A DNA stretch of 36,151 nucleotides from contig NMOS02000014.1 in the NCBI GenBank assembly GCA_002290645.2, positions 1 through 36,151 on the forward strand. Direction: 5' to 3'. A program made the position numbers and the translations under genes. The first letter of the stretch is position 1; each line of letters starts with the position of its first letter. This DNA is from Candidatus Aquirickettsiella gammari (GTDB lineage: Bacteria; Pseudomonadota; Gammaproteobacteria; Diplorickettsiales; Diplorickettsiaceae). Below, one piece after another: positions 1 to 8,770 of the stretch. The notes under the pieces are model-generated. The model was given only the letters and a program-made list of their open reading frames with translations, searched no databases and had not been told where the DNA came from.

Positions 1-46
1 GATTTAATGCTGCCTTTTCTTCTTCGTTAAGTTTAAGTTTTATCAT
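1..46 (-). CDS. Start of an unidentified ORF, possibly an IS630-type transposase (runs off left edge)
   Basis: An ATG at 46-44 on the minus strand opens a frame that stays open for 15 codons to the window edge and reads MIKLKLNEEEKAALN. A short lysine-rich strand followed by an E-E-x-x-A-L helix resembles the first residues of some IS630-family transposases, but 15 residues cannot settle it. The ribosome-binding site is poor. It lies directly downstream of the 3'-truncated PP-loop gene, which is where an insertion would be expected. It could equally be any small helical protein or a chance ORF. Confidence 0.3.
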   Translation of the reverse strand, partial: MIKLKLNEEEKAALN

Positions 47-102
47 CCGCTTTAAGGTGTTAAAAAATAATACTCAACAATAAATTATATTTAATATTTT
101 TT

Positions 103-855
103 CTAGATATTTAATGCAGTCCGCTTATGTCGGCCCACCTTGAGCAAGACAATATCATCAAATTCATAGTCTCGTTTGCCACGGTGTTTCCAAAGATCTT
201 TTAGTTTTTTGCTGTAGTGCGCATTGGTTAAAAAACAGCAACCTCTAGCAGGCTGCGCGTAGTCCTTAAGATTAAATTGTTTAGCTAAATCAAATTGTGG
301 GTTACGACTACGGCCTGAGAAAGTATGAAGTTTTTCACGATCGACCCATACTTTGCGCTCAGCGAGTGTGGGGGCTAACAATTTCGCGCAAAGCGGGCGT
401 AATAAGATATCTTCCGTTTTGGACTCGAGAGCGACTAAGGGCATATTTCTTTTTAATTGGGATTTGGGACGTTGGCCAATCACTTCGCCGGTAATGATAA
501 AATCAAATTGATGTTCGTCCATCCATTGTTTGGCTTTATGCACCATGAAAATTTTACAATCAAGACAGGGATTCAGATGAGCGCCATAACCATGTTTAGG
601 ATTCAAAACGATACTTTTATATTCTTGGATTATATCGATAATATGTAATTTGATCCCGAGTTGTTCAGCCACCCATAAAGCATTATGGCGTTTTAATTTT
701 GTAGGTTCGCGATTACGAATGGCGTGTGTATGGGCTTCGATACAAAATCCGGTATAGAAATTAATACCTTCCACGTGTATGCCCTGTGCTTGGATAGTGC
801 GAGCGGCGAGCATTGAATCTAATCCGCCGGAAATGAGAGCAATTGCTTTTTTCAT
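103..855 (-). CDS. PP-loop ATPase of the ThiI/MnmA-like tRNA thiolation group, C-terminally truncated
   Basis: The protein has 250 residues and a PP-loop SGGLDS at 9-14, which binds ATP for adenylation, typical of tRNA-thiolating enzymes. A CLDC pair at 97-100 and GCC at 205-207 are candidate catalytic or metal-binding cysteines. It resembles the stand-alone bacterial proteins often labelled tRNA (5-methylaminomethyl-2-thiouridylate)-methyltransferase or ThiI-like, not true MnmA. From memory those continue well past the LLKVGRH segment; here the frame runs RTALNI and stops, so the C-terminal domain seems lost. It is the last gene of the sodB-argD-metB run, 33 bases after metB. The ATP site is intact, so partial activity is possible, but I would treat it as a possible decaying gene. 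The exact tRNA substrate is unknown. Confidence 0.75.
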   Translation of the reverse strand: MKKAIALISGGLDSMLAARTIQAQGIHVEGINFYTGFCIEAHTHAIRNREPTKLKRHNALWVAEQLGIKLHIIDIIQEYKSIVLNPKHGYGAHLNPCLDCKIFMVHKAKQWMDEHQFDFIITGEVIGQRPKSQLKRNMPLVALESKTEDILLRPLCAKLLAPTLAERKVWVDREKLHTFSGRSRNPQFDLAKQFNLKDYAQPARGCCFLTNAHYSKKLKDLWKHRGKRDYEFDDIVLLKVGRHKRTALNI

Positions 856-888
856 AACAGCTAATTATTAAAATAAAATATATTTATT

Positions 889-2058
889 CTAGGATGCCAA
901 TGCTTGGCTTAAGTCATCAATGAGATCTTCTATCGCTTCTATTCCCACGGATAAGCGAATCAGGCTATCACTAATTCCTAGTCTTGCTCGCGTTTCCACA
1001 GGCAAAGCAGCATGGGTCATCATAGCGGGATGGTCAACGAGACTTTCTACGCAACCTAGGCTTTCTGCCAAGGTAAATAGTTGGCAACGCGATAGAAAAT
1101 GGCGCGCCTGTTCTAAATCACCTTTTAACACAAAACTAACAATACCACCAAAGCCACGATGCATTTGTTTTTTAGCGAGTTCATACTGAGGATGACTCGC
1201 GAGCCCCGGATAAAAGACCGTTTCAACTTGGGGATGATTTTGCAAAAATTGTGCAATACCTAATGCATTTTGGCAATGTCTTTCCATACGTAATGCTAAG
1301 GTATGCAAACCACGTAAGGCAAGAAAACTATCAAAAGGTCCTTGTATCGCGCCGGTCGCATTTTGTAGATAAGTCATTTTATCAATGAGCTCTTGATCAT
1401 CACCTACAACTACAATGCCTCCCACCATATCAGAATGACCATTTAAGTATTTAGTCGCAGAATGTACAACGAGATCACAGCCCATGGTTAAAGGTTGTTG
1501 TATCCAGGGGGTTGCAAACGTGTTATCCAGTACAGTAATTAATGAGTGCTGACGCGCAATACTAACTAGTCGTTCAATATCGACTAATTTCAGCAAAGGA
1601 TTGCTAGGGGATTCTAACCATAATAATTTAGTTTCAGGTCGGATATGCGCACTGAGATTATCTAAATCAGTCATATCGACATAAGAAAAACGCAGCCCAG
1701 CCGATTGTTGCTTGACTTGATCAAATAAACGAACTGTCCCGCCGTATAAATCATCCATACCAATGACATGATCGCCAGGTATTAATAACTCAAGCACGGT
1801 ATTAATAGCCGCCATTCCGGACGCAAAAGCAAATCCAGCACGACCATTTTCCAAATTAGCGATACAACGTTGATAAGCAAACCGGGTCGGGTTTTGTGTT
1901 CTCGAATATTCAAAACCTTGATGTACGCCGGGGCTTTTTTGCGCATACGTTGATGTAGCGTAAATAGGTGTTATGAGTGCGCCTGTACTCGGGTCGGGTA
2001 TTTGCCCTGCATGTATACTGCGCGTAGCAAAATCTAATTTTTTCTTCAAAATTGTCAT
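889..2058 (-). CDS. metB: Cystathionine gamma-synthase / beta-lyase family PLP enzyme
   Basis: A 389-residue, full-length member of the Cys/Met metabolism PLP family (fold type I). The family makes or cleaves cystathionine in transsulfuration and methionine synthesis. Visible signatures are YSRTQNPT at 51-58 (the tyrosine and arginine contact the phosphate of the neighbouring subunit's PLP), the ASGMAA turn near 79-84, D178 in LDNTF, which would hold the pyridine nitrogen, and K203 in SATKYLNGHSD, the Schiff-base lysine. The ATG overlaps the argD stop as ATGA, implying translational coupling. Synthase, beta-lyase and gamma-lyase cannot be told apart by eye; the GHSD(M)VGG segment fits both gamma-synthases and gamma-lyases. 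No metA, metC or cysteine synthase gene lies nearby. Confidence 0.85.
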   Translation of the reverse strand: MTILKKKLDFATRSIHAGQIPDPSTGALITPIYATSTYAQKSPGVHQGFEYSRTQNPTRFAYQRCIANLENGRAGFAFASGMAAINTVLELLIPGDHVIGMDDLYGGTVRLFDQVKQQSAGLRFSYVDMTDLDNLSAHIRPETKLLWLESPSNPLLKLVDIERLVSIARQHSLITVLDNTFATPWIQQPLTMGCDLVVHSATKYLNGHSDMVGGIVVVGDDQELIDKMTYLQNATGAIQGPFDSFLALRGLHTLALRMERHCQNALGIAQFLQNHPQVETVFYPGLASHPQYELAKKQMHRGFGGIVSFVLKGDLEQARHFLSRCQLFTLAESLGCVESLVDHPAMMTHAALPVETRARLGISDSLIRLSVGIEAIEDLIDDLSQALAS

Positions 2059-3248
2059 GGCGATAAAGGAAAATGATAAAATGTGTCGATGGTTTTAACT
2101 AAGCGACGACAAATTTCGTCGGCTTCGTTTTCTTGTAGAATTAATGCCGGTAAAAGACGAACGGTGTGATTGGAAACAATGTTAAAGAGTAGGCGATGTT
2201 TTAATCCTACTCGAGGCAGATCTCGGCATTCACGATCGAGTTCGATGCCTATCATGAGCCCTTGTCCTCTTATCGATACAACATGGGGGTGTTGGTCAAG
2301 GTTGGCATGTAATTTTGCCATTAAATAATCACCGATCTTTTTTACCCGTGCCGATATGTTTTCTTTTTCTAAGGTATTAATCACCGTGATGGCAACAGCA
2401 CAAGCTAAGGGGCTTCCGGCAAAAGTAGAGCCATGTTTACCAATCGGAAAAATATTATTGGCTTTGCCACGCGAACAATAAGCGCCGATAGGAAAGCCAT
2501 TACCTAAGGTTTTAGCAATAGTGACAATATCCGGTAAAATGTTGTAGGTTTGGTAAGCAAACCAAGGTCCGGTACGGCAAAGACCGGTTTGTATTTCATC
2601 GAGTATCATCAGCCAATCGTATTTATCACAATAATCACGAATAGTCTGTAAAAAATTGGGCGTCGCGATTTGAATTCCGCCATCGCCTTGAATGGGTTCT
2701 AGTAGGATGGCGACTATGTTTTTTTGGTATTGTTTTATCGCTTTTTCTAACGCAAGCACGTCATTGAATGGGATATGAATAAACTGCGCTAATAAAGGCT
2801 CAAATCCAGTTTGTAAACGTTCGCTGCCAGAGAGACTAAGGGTTGCCATCGTTCGCCCATGAAAAGCATTTTCCATGGCGATGATTATCGGTTGCTCGAT
2901 CCCTTTTTTACGCGCATAAAGACGCGTCATCTTAATGGCGGCCTCATTAGATTCTGCGCCTGAGTTGGAAAAAAAAACTTGTTCCATCCCTGATAAACGG
3001 GCTAAAGCCGAGGCTAATATTTCTTGTTCAGGAATAAGATAGGTATTCGATGTATGAATTAACTGCGCCGCTTGTTTACAGAGTGTTTCAGTGATAGCCG
3101 GATGTGCATGACCTAGGCCGCATACCGCAATCCCAGACAAGGCGTCTAAATATTTTTCTCCTTGCCTATCCGTTAGCCAAACACCAGAACCTTGTTTAAA
3201 AGCGATGGGTAAGCGTTTCGGGTAGATAGGCATCAAGGCAGACGACAT
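2055..3248 (-). CDS. argD: Acetylornithine / succinyldiaminopimelate aminotransferase-like (class III)
   Basis: A class III PLP aminotransferase of about 397 residues. In this family ArgD transfers an amino group from glutamate to N-acetylglutamate semialdehyde, and often to the succinyl-diaminopimelate precursor, so it can serve lysine and cell-wall synthesis even without an arginine pathway. The SNSGAESNEAAIK segment and LDEIQTG (PLP-contacting aspartate) are present, and TIAKTLGNGFPIGA holds the Schiff-base lysine. I place the start at the ATG at 3248; an in-frame TTG at 3254 lies only three bases after the GAGAA ribosome-binding site and is unlikely. The gene follows sodB by 15 bases and overlaps metB by four. 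Without other arg genes in view, the diaminopimelate role or another omega-aminotransferase activity remains open. Confidence 0.85.
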   Translation of the reverse strand: MSSALMPIYPKRLPIAFKQGSGVWLTDRQGEKYLDALSGIAVCGLGHAHPAITETLCKQAAQLIHTSNTYLIPEQEILASALARLSGMEQVFFSNSGAESNEAAIKMTRLYARKKGIEQPIIIAMENAFHGRTMATLSLSGSERLQTGFEPLLAQFIHIPFNDVLALEKAIKQYQKNIVAILLEPIQGDGGIQIATPNFLQTIRDYCDKYDWLMILDEIQTGLCRTGPWFAYQTYNILPDIVTIAKTLGNGFPIGAYCSRGKANNIFPIGKHGSTFAGSPLACAVAITVINTLEKENISARVKKIGDYLMAKLHANLDQHPHVVSIRGQGLMIGIELDRECRDLPRVGLKHRLLFNIVSNHTVRLLPALILQENEADEICRRLVKTIDTFYHFPLSP

Positions 3249-3263
3249 GATCAATTTTTCTCG

Positions 3264-3848
3264 TTATGCTTGGAGATTTTTACTGACAAAGTCCCAATTC
3301 ACGAGCTCCCAAAATTTTTCTAAATACTTTGGGCGTGCATTGCGATAGTCGATATAATAGGCATGCTCCCAAACGTCACAGGTAAACAGACAAGATTTAC
3401 TATCACGGATAGGGGTTAAGGCATTGCTAGTTGTTTGTATGCTCAACCCATGTGCATCTTTAACCAGCCAAGTCCACCCTGAACCGAATTGACTGATAGC
3501 CGCTTTGACAAAGGCGGCTTTAAACTTTTCCACAGAATCAAACGACTTATTGATAGCCTCCGCTAAAGGTCCGGTTAATTTATTTTTAGCCGCTTCGGGC
3601 GTCATGCAATTCCAGTAAAAGGTATGGTTCCAAACTTGGGCAGCATTATTAAAAATGGGACCGATAGGCGCTTTTTTAATGATCTCAACTAGTGGTAAAT
3701 CTTTGAACTCTGTATCCGGAATCAATTCATTGAGCTTATCGACATAAGCCTTATGATGCTTTCCATAGTGATATTCTAAGGTTTCCTTAGAAAGGACGGG
3801 CGCAAGTGCATCTAAGGCATAAGGTAAAGGCGGTAGTTCGTGTTTCAT
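3264..3848 (-). CDS. sodB: Iron superoxide dismutase
   Basis: A 194-residue protein matching cytoplasmic FeSOD in length. It converts superoxide to hydrogen peroxide and oxygen. The four metal ligands are visible: H27 in YHYGKHH, H75 in NHTFYW, and D158 and H162 in DVWEHAYYIDY. Glutamine 71 in the NNAAQVWNH segment, placed in the N-terminal half, marks the iron type rather than the manganese type. There is no signal peptide, so it acts in the cytoplasm. It is first in a minus-strand run with argD and metB and is divergent from grxD across a 114-base gap that should hold both promoters; pairing with a Grx4-type glutaredoxin suits oxidative and iron stress. Confidence 0.95.
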   Translation of the reverse strand: MKHELPPLPYALDALAPVLSKETLEYHYGKHHKAYVDKLNELIPDTEFKDLPLVEIIKKAPIGPIFNNAAQVWNHTFYWNCMTPEAAKNKLTGPLAEAINKSFDSVEKFKAAFVKAAISQFGSGWTWLVKDAHGLSIQTTSNALTPIRDSKSCLFTCDVWEHAYYIDYRNARPKYLEKFWELVNWDFVSKNLQA

Positions 3849-3962
3849 GGAAGGGTCCTATTTTTATCGATTTGCTAAAGCGGCCTGTTCCAGTTTAAAA
3901 TCCAGACCATGATAAGGCAAGTGTTTAAATTAGACTTTCTGTAAATTCAATGAGGAACATAA

Positions 3963-4286
3963 ATGGTTACGATTGAGAAAAATAGCTTCGATACAATTAA
4001 ACAGCAAATAGCAGAGCATCCATTGATTCTCTATATGAAAGGGACGCCAGATAAGCCTTGTTGTGGTTTTTCAGCTCGAATTGTGCAAATTTTAAAAGCC
4101 TGCGGAGTAAAATTTGCACATGTCAATGTATTGGCCAATGCTGAAATTCGTCGTGATTTACCGCATTATTCAAAGTGGCCGACCTTCCCGCAACTTTATT
4201 ATAACGGTGAACTGATGGGCGGTTGTGATATTATTGAACAGCTTTACAAGAGCGGTGAGCTACAGAAAAAACTATCAAAAATTTGA
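3963..4286 (+). CDS. grxD: Monothiol glutaredoxin, Grx4/GrxD type
   Basis: A 107-residue CGFS glutaredoxin. The family binds a [2Fe-2S] cluster as a glutathione-bridged homodimer and hands clusters to apoproteins, with BolA as the usual partner. The active site CGFS is at 34-37, after the family's MKGTPDKP stretch. The thioredoxin-fold cis-proline region (WPTFPQLY) and the glutathione-binding GGCDI loop are intact. A GAGGA ribosome-binding site precedes the ATG. It is transcribed away from sodB. I see no strong terminator after it; the next plus-strand gene is about 500 bases on and has its own promoter candidate. Confidence 0.95.
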   Translation: MVTIEKNSFDTIKQQIAEHPLILYMKGTPDKPCCGFSARIVQILKACGVKFAHVNVLANAEIRRDLPHYSKWPTFPQLYYNGELMGGCDIIEQLYKSGELQKKLSKI

Positions 4287-4782
4287 TTTTAGTGAATTTA
4301 ACCTCTATTTTCCTTTAATTGACAGTGTAAGTTAAGTTTTTTATTTATGTACTAAGGGATAGGCTGAGTATTTTTAAATGAAGTCATTGACATGGGCGCT
4401 GGGCTTAGGTATAAAAAGCAATAACTGTTAAATCCTAAGAAAATATTTTTTCAGCAAAGAAAAACATGGTTTCTTCCTTCCAAATAGCTGAAATTTTAAA
4501 AATAAAATATAAATACAATGGATCTATAAGCCGCTGAGTGAGTTTCCATTTTGGAGTTTGCAAAGCTAAGCTAGGGTTGTTTAATTTTCACTGATATTGC
4601 TTTTTTATCAATTTTATCAGTGTGTTGCAGGCATAAAATTAAAGAGATAATAGAACTTTGTAAGACTAAGTGTTTTATTTGCTTGTTTACTGATGAACTT
4701 GGTAAGCAATAAATAAAAAGACATTTAGCGAGCGCAAAGAGTCTAAAGTTGAGTTAACAAGCTTTTAAGGAGATGGATGAGT
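4287..4782 (+). other. Long spacer and probable leader upstream of the tandem porins
   Basis: About 490 bases lie between grxD and the first porin with no convincing ORF. It holds a near-consensus sigma70 promoter (4387-4415), a weaker TTGACA with a poor -10 further upstream (4319-4347), and a perfect 7-base inverted repeat CACTGAT...ATCAGTG at 4589-4595 and 4616-4622. The AAGGAG ribosome-binding site at 4767-4772 serves the porin. If the strong promoter drives the porin, the untranslated leader is around 360 bases; otherwise the region may encode a small RNA. Confidence 0.5.
4387..4415 (+). promoter_or_regulatory. Sigma70-type promoter candidate far upstream of the porin pair
   Basis: TTGACA at 4387-4392 is a perfect -35 box, followed after exactly 17 bases by TATAAA at 4410-4415. 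This is the best promoter match I found in the window. A transcript would begin near 4422, about 360 bases before the porin start. Confidence 0.65.
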
Positions 4783-6195
4783 ATGAAACTCAAAACGATA
4801 GTTGCCTCACTGGTAGCACTCGGGCTTAGTGGATCTGTATTAACCGCGCAGGCGATGATGTTGGATACATCCTATCAAATGGATGTGATGCGCGACCAAA
4901 TCAATAAAGTGGGTATGGTATTAAAGCAAAATCAACCTGGAGGTTTTGATCAGCCCTGTGGCTGGACTTGTCGGATCAACATCAGTGGTTGGATGAATAC
5001 CGATGTTTATTTAGCAAGCCGTCCCCCCATTTTCTGGACGGTTAATCCCGATTTTAGTCCGCGGTTACCTATTAATCCGCGCTCAGTGATCCCAAATTCG
5101 ATCATTTTACCGGTGAAAAATCAAACCAGTGATTTATTTTTGAATAATGCCAATTTATTTGTCGATGCCAGGGTCAATAATTGGGTGACAGCCGCTATAT
5201 CAGTGGTATATACCTCGTTTACTAATTTAGCGACTACAGGCGCTTATGGGTCTCCTAATTCTAATGTTCTCTTTCAACCGCGCAATACACTGACTATCGA
5301 TACCGCGTATGCCACGATAGGCAATTTTCAGGCTTCGCCATTTTACTTTAGGGTGGGGAAAGAGTATGTACCCTTCGGTCAATATGATCCGTATGGCTTT
5401 GTAGTTGCTGATAATCCAACCCAATTGATAACGCAAATCAATGCCCCAGTGGCTCAAGTAGGTTTCGTTATACCGAACGGTTTCTATGGTTCAGTGTATA
5501 CCTTTGCCGGTAATCCTAAGTTATCTGATAGAGGGGCTGTGCATCGTATACAAAACGGCGGGGTGGATTTAGGTTATGAGCTTAATCTTTTTAACAGTAA
5601 GATAAATATTGATGCGGGCTACATTGCCAATATTGCTGATTCAGATTCCTTATCGGCTTATTATCTCAACAGTGTTCTTGAAGGAACGACGGTCCCAGGT
5701 TTACCCAATCAGAAAGCACCGGCTTGGGATTTAAATGCCGAAGTGACTTTTGGACCCTTTGATGCCAATGGTCACTATGTGGCGCTAACACGTAGTTTAT
5801 TAAGCCCCCTGTTTTTAAGTGGTAACTCGAGTCCTGGTTTCCCTGTGTTAAGGAATCCTACTAGTTTAGGGAAAGCGACTGTGTGGGGTTTAGAAGCTGG
5901 TTGGACATTCCCGGTGATGGCGCATCAATCACGGGTTGCAATTGGCTATCAAGAGGCAACGCACTTAGTGGCGTTTTATCCTAAATATCGTTATTACGCT
6001 GATTATATGGTTAATTTTGCCAAATGGTTTGATCTCGGTGTCGCAGTATTCCAAGATAGAGACTATAGCTTGGGCGAAGCGGCGGTTACCAAGACCTCAC
6101 CTAACCTTCCAGCACGGGGCTCTATTATATTTGGCGGCGGTACCGGCCTTAAAGCAACTGGGGGCCAATTACGCGCCAGTATTAAATTTGCTTAA
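4783..6195 (+). CDS. LbtU/UPF0422-family outer-membrane porin, copy 1
   Basis: About 470 residues with a clear signal peptide (MKLKTIVASL, hydrophobic core, cleavage after AQA). The mature protein has alternating hydrophobic and aromatic strands, no long hydrophobic helix and ends in ASIKFA, a terminal strand with the C-terminal aromatic near the end, as expected for a beta-barrel. It resembles Legionella LbtU (siderophore uptake, TonB-independent) and related Coxiella proteins, often called LbtU family siderophore porin; the solute here is unknown. I choose the ATG at 4783 over 4777 because the copy-2 gene starts at the same residue (MKLKTIVASL) with the same 10-base gap after AAGGAG. FDQPCGWTC gives a conserved cysteine pair. 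Copy 2 follows 108 bases later. Confidence 0.8.
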   Translation: MKLKTIVASLVALGLSGSVLTAQAMMLDTSYQMDVMRDQINKVGMVLKQNQPGGFDQPCGWTCRINISGWMNTDVYLASRPPIFWTVNPDFSPRLPINPRSVIPNSIILPVKNQTSDLFLNNANLFVDARVNNWVTAAISVVYTSFTNLATTGAYGSPNSNVLFQPRNTLTIDTAYATIGNFQASPFYFRVGKEYVPFGQYDPYGFVVADNPTQLITQINAPVAQVGFVIPNGFYGSVYTFAGNPKLSDRGAVHRIQNGGVDLGYELNLFNSKINIDAGYIANIADSDSLSAYYLNSVLEGTTVPGLPNQKAPAWDLNAEVTFGPFDANGHYVALTRSLLSPLFLSGNSSPGFPVLRNPTSLGKATVWGLEAGWTFPVMAHQSRVAIGYQEATHLVAFYPKYRYYADYMVNFAKWFDLGVAVFQDRDYSLGEAAVTKTSPNLPARGSIIFGGGTGLKATGGQLRASIKFA

Positions 6196-6303
6196 TAGAA
6201 GACGAATAAAAGAAAGATATTCCGTCTAATCGAAGGTAATTATTATTTTGCAGATCGTGTTTATAGATGGAAACCAAGTTGTTTTACAAGGAGATAAATT
6301 AGG

Positions 6304-7689
6304 ATGAAACTCAAAACAATCGTTGCTTCGTTAATAGGTTTAGGGCTTAGCGGGTCTGTGTTAGCCGCGCAAGCAATGATGGATACATCCTATCAGTTGG
6401 ATGTGATGCGCGATCAAGTCAATAAAATAGACATGGTGCTAAACCAAAATCAACCCGGTGGTTTTGATCAGCCGTGTGGTTGGACTTGTCGAATCAACAT
6501 CAGTGGTTGGATGAATACCGATGCTTATTTAGCGAGTCAACCACCGAAATTCTGGGGAATTAATCCGAATTTTAATCCGTTGCTTCCTGTGCGCGCGTCT
6601 TCAATACCGCCTAATGTGCTGATTGCTGCAACTGCGAATCGAGCCAGTGATTTATTTCTGAATAATGCCAATTTATTTGTGGATGCCAGGGTCAATAATT
6701 GGGTGACAGCGGCGATGTCGATGGTGTATACCTCAATGATCGCTATTCCGGGCGCTACCGGTACTTATGCGAGACCCAATTCGTTATTTGTCTATCAACC
6801 ACTGAGCACAACGACGATAGATACCGCCTATGCTACGATTAGTAACTTTAAGGTGTCCCCGCTTTACTTTAGGGTGGGTAAAGAATATATACCCTTTGGT
6901 CAATACGAACCGTATGGTTTTGTAGTGGCTGAAAATCCGACTCAATTGATGACCCAAATCAATGCACCGGTAGCTCAATTAGGCTTTGTTATGCCGAATG
7001 GTCTCTACGGTTCCTTGTATACCTTTGCCGGTAATTCTAAGCTATCTGATAGCGGGACTGTGCATCGTATACAAAACGGCGGTGTGGACCTAGGTTATCA
7101 GTTTAATCGTTCCAACGGTAAGTTTAATATTGATGCGGGTTATATTGCCAATATTGCTGATTCAAATTTCTTATCATCTTATTATTTTGATTCAATTATT
7201 GAAGGAACTGCGGTACCGGGCTTGCCTAATCAAAAAGTGCCGGCTTGGGATGTCAATGCTGAAATAACTATTGGCCCCTTTGATGCCAATGGCCATTATG
7301 TAGGCCTGACGCGCAGTTTAAAGAACCCTGTATTTGCAAGTGGTTATACAGGATCCGGTTTCTTAGCACCTGCTAATCGGCCTGTAAATCTAGGTAGTAA
7401 TTCTACCGTGTGGGGCTTAGAAGCCGGCTTAACATTTCCGGTAATGGCGCATCAATCACGGGTTGCGCTGGGTTATCAAAGGACAACGCAGTTACCGACC
7501 ATATTGCCTGAGAAACGTTACTATGCAGATTACATGGTTAATTTTGCCAAATGGTTTGATCTTGGCATAGCGATATTTCAAGACAGAGATTACAGTGCTC
7601 CTGCGCCGGGTAATCGAATACAGCCGCCAAACGGAACCGGTAATAAATCAACCGTAGGCCAATTACGAGCCAGTATTAAATTTGCTTAA
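6304..7689 (+). CDS. LbtU/UPF0422-family outer-membrane porin, copy 2
   Basis: A 461-residue paralogue of the preceding gene, with the same signal peptide ending in AQA and the same final ASIKFA. Long blocks are nearly identical (FDQPCGWTCRINISGWMNTD; SDLFLNNANLFVDARVNNW; PVMAHQSRVA). Differences cluster in segments near residues 80-105, 155-165, 340-355 and at the C-terminal loop before the last strand, the pattern expected of surface loops on a conserved barrel. AAGGAG lies 10 bases before the ATG. The gene ends 18 bases before a strong terminator, so the two porins probably share a transcript. Function is inferred from family resemblance only. Confidence 0.8.
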   Translation: MKLKTIVASLIGLGLSGSVLAAQAMMDTSYQLDVMRDQVNKIDMVLNQNQPGGFDQPCGWTCRINISGWMNTDAYLASQPPKFWGINPNFNPLLPVRASSIPPNVLIAATANRASDLFLNNANLFVDARVNNWVTAAMSMVYTSMIAIPGATGTYARPNSLFVYQPLSTTTIDTAYATISNFKVSPLYFRVGKEYIPFGQYEPYGFVVAENPTQLMTQINAPVAQLGFVMPNGLYGSLYTFAGNSKLSDSGTVHRIQNGGVDLGYQFNRSNGKFNIDAGYIANIADSNFLSSYYFDSIIEGTAVPGLPNQKVPAWDVNAEITIGPFDANGHYVGLTRSLKNPVFASGYTGSGFLAPANRPVNLGSNSTVWGLEAGLTFPVMAHQSRVALGYQRTTQLPTILPEKRYYADYMVNFAKWFDLGIAIFQDRDYSAPAPGNRIQPPNGTGNKSTVGQLRASIKFA

Positions 7690-7707
7690 ACGCGAAACAA
7701 CACATTG

Positions 7708-7730
7708 AGCCCGCGAAAGCGGGCTTTTTT
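7708..7730 (+). terminator. Rho-independent terminator closing the porin pair
   Basis: A perfect 7-base stem AGCCCGC / GCGGGCT (7708-7714 and 7719-7725) with a GAAA tetraloop, running into six T residues (7725-7730). It sits 18 bases after the second porin stop. Confidence 0.93.
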
Positions 7731-7796
7731 ATGCGGGGCTAAAAAATATTATTTCAAAATGTTTTTGCCAGGATTAGCCTAATCAGCGCTTAAATC

Positions 7797-7826
7797 TAGA
7801 AAAAGCGATAAGATCACTTTTATAAT
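7797..7826 (+). promoter_or_regulatory. Possible sigma70 promoter for the TerC-family gene
   Basis: TATAAT at 7821-7826 is a perfect -10 box; TAGAAA at 7797-7802, 18 bases upstream, matches four of six -35 positions. It follows the terminator and lies about 50 bases before the TerC-family start, which supports a separate transcript. Confidence 0.4.
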
Positions 7827-7873
7827 TAATTTACTTTATAGTCTATAGTAAGGCAGATGTTAAAAGGCTTACT

Positions 7874-8599
7874 ATGTTGGAATTATTTTTTTCTCCCCAA
7901 GCGTGGATCAGTTTACTCAGCTTGACCGCATTAGAAATCGTATTGGGAATTGATAATCTGGTTTTTATTTCCTTAGTGACTAATCGGCTTGCTCGATCTG
8001 AACAACGTTTAGCGTGCCAATTTGGTTTATTCCTGGCGTGTTTAACGCGTTTGCTTCTACTCGCGACGATTGCTTGGATGACACGATTTACCCAGCCCCT
8101 TTTTTTCTGGGTAGGTCATGCCTTTTCAGGGCGCGATTTAATCTTAATCCTGGGCGGCTTATTTTTACTCAGCAAAGGGACCAGTGAACTTCATTTCAAT
8201 GTCAGTGTGGCAAGTAAGGAAAAAACCAGTAAGCTGCGTCAATACTCACGATTTTCAGTGGTTATTATCCAAATCATGTTGTTAGATATTATTTTTTCAT
8301 TAGATAGTGTGATAACGGCGGTAGGGATGGCGCAAGAGTTTATTGTGATGGCCTTAGCTATTATTGTAGCGATTGCATTGATGATAGGGGCAAGTGGACC
8401 GATCCGTCATTTTATTAATACCTACCCTAATTTAAAGATTTTGGGTTTGAGTTTTTTATTATTAATAGGTTTAGTATTAATTGCCGATGGTTTTGGTTTG
8501 CATGTCCCAAGGGCTTATCTCTATTTTGCCATTGCTTTTTCTGTATTTGTAGAATGGTTAAATATCTTAGCGACGCGCTGGCGGCAAAATAAAAATTAG
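7874..8599 (+). CDS. TerC-family integral membrane protein (YgdQ-like)
   Basis: A 241-residue polytopic inner-membrane protein with about seven hydrophobic segments. The family signature LEIVLGIDNLVFISL at 20-34 and its internal echo LLDIIFSLDSVITAVG, each with acidic residues inside a membrane helix, identify TerC. Length and order match E. coli YgdQ. TerC-family members have been linked to metal-ion export, notably manganese, and to tellurite resistance; YgdQ-type proteins are poorly characterised, so no substrate is claimed. It sits between LbtU-like porin genes without an obvious functional tie and probably has its own promoter. No tellurite-resistance genes accompany it. Confidence 0.85.
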   Translation: MLELFFSPQAWISLLSLTALEIVLGIDNLVFISLVTNRLARSEQRLACQFGLFLACLTRLLLLATIAWMTRFTQPLFFWVGHAFSGRDLILILGGLFLLSKGTSELHFNVSVASKEKTSKLRQYSRFSVVIIQIMLLDIIFSLDSVITAVGMAQEFIVMALAIIVAIALMIGASGPIRHFINTYPNLKILGLSFLLLIGLVLIADGFGLHVPRAYLYFAIAFSVFVEWLNILATRWRQNKN

Positions 8600-8770
8600 C
8601 GATTTAATTTTTAATTTGAGTAAAGGTTTTCTTTAAACCGATGTTTGTCGAAGTTAATTTGGATAAAATAGCTTCTAAATAGAGCGGATCGTAAAATGAA
8701 CTTGCATTAAGCTTTCTTATTTTGTTAAATAAGCTCCCTAATTCGCTTATTTCAATAATAAGGTGTTTTT

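Noticed and set aside
5227-5457. Minus-strand ORFs inside both porins (also 6784-6978)
   Set aside because: They occur at equivalent places in the two paralogues because the coding strand is conserved; no start signals.
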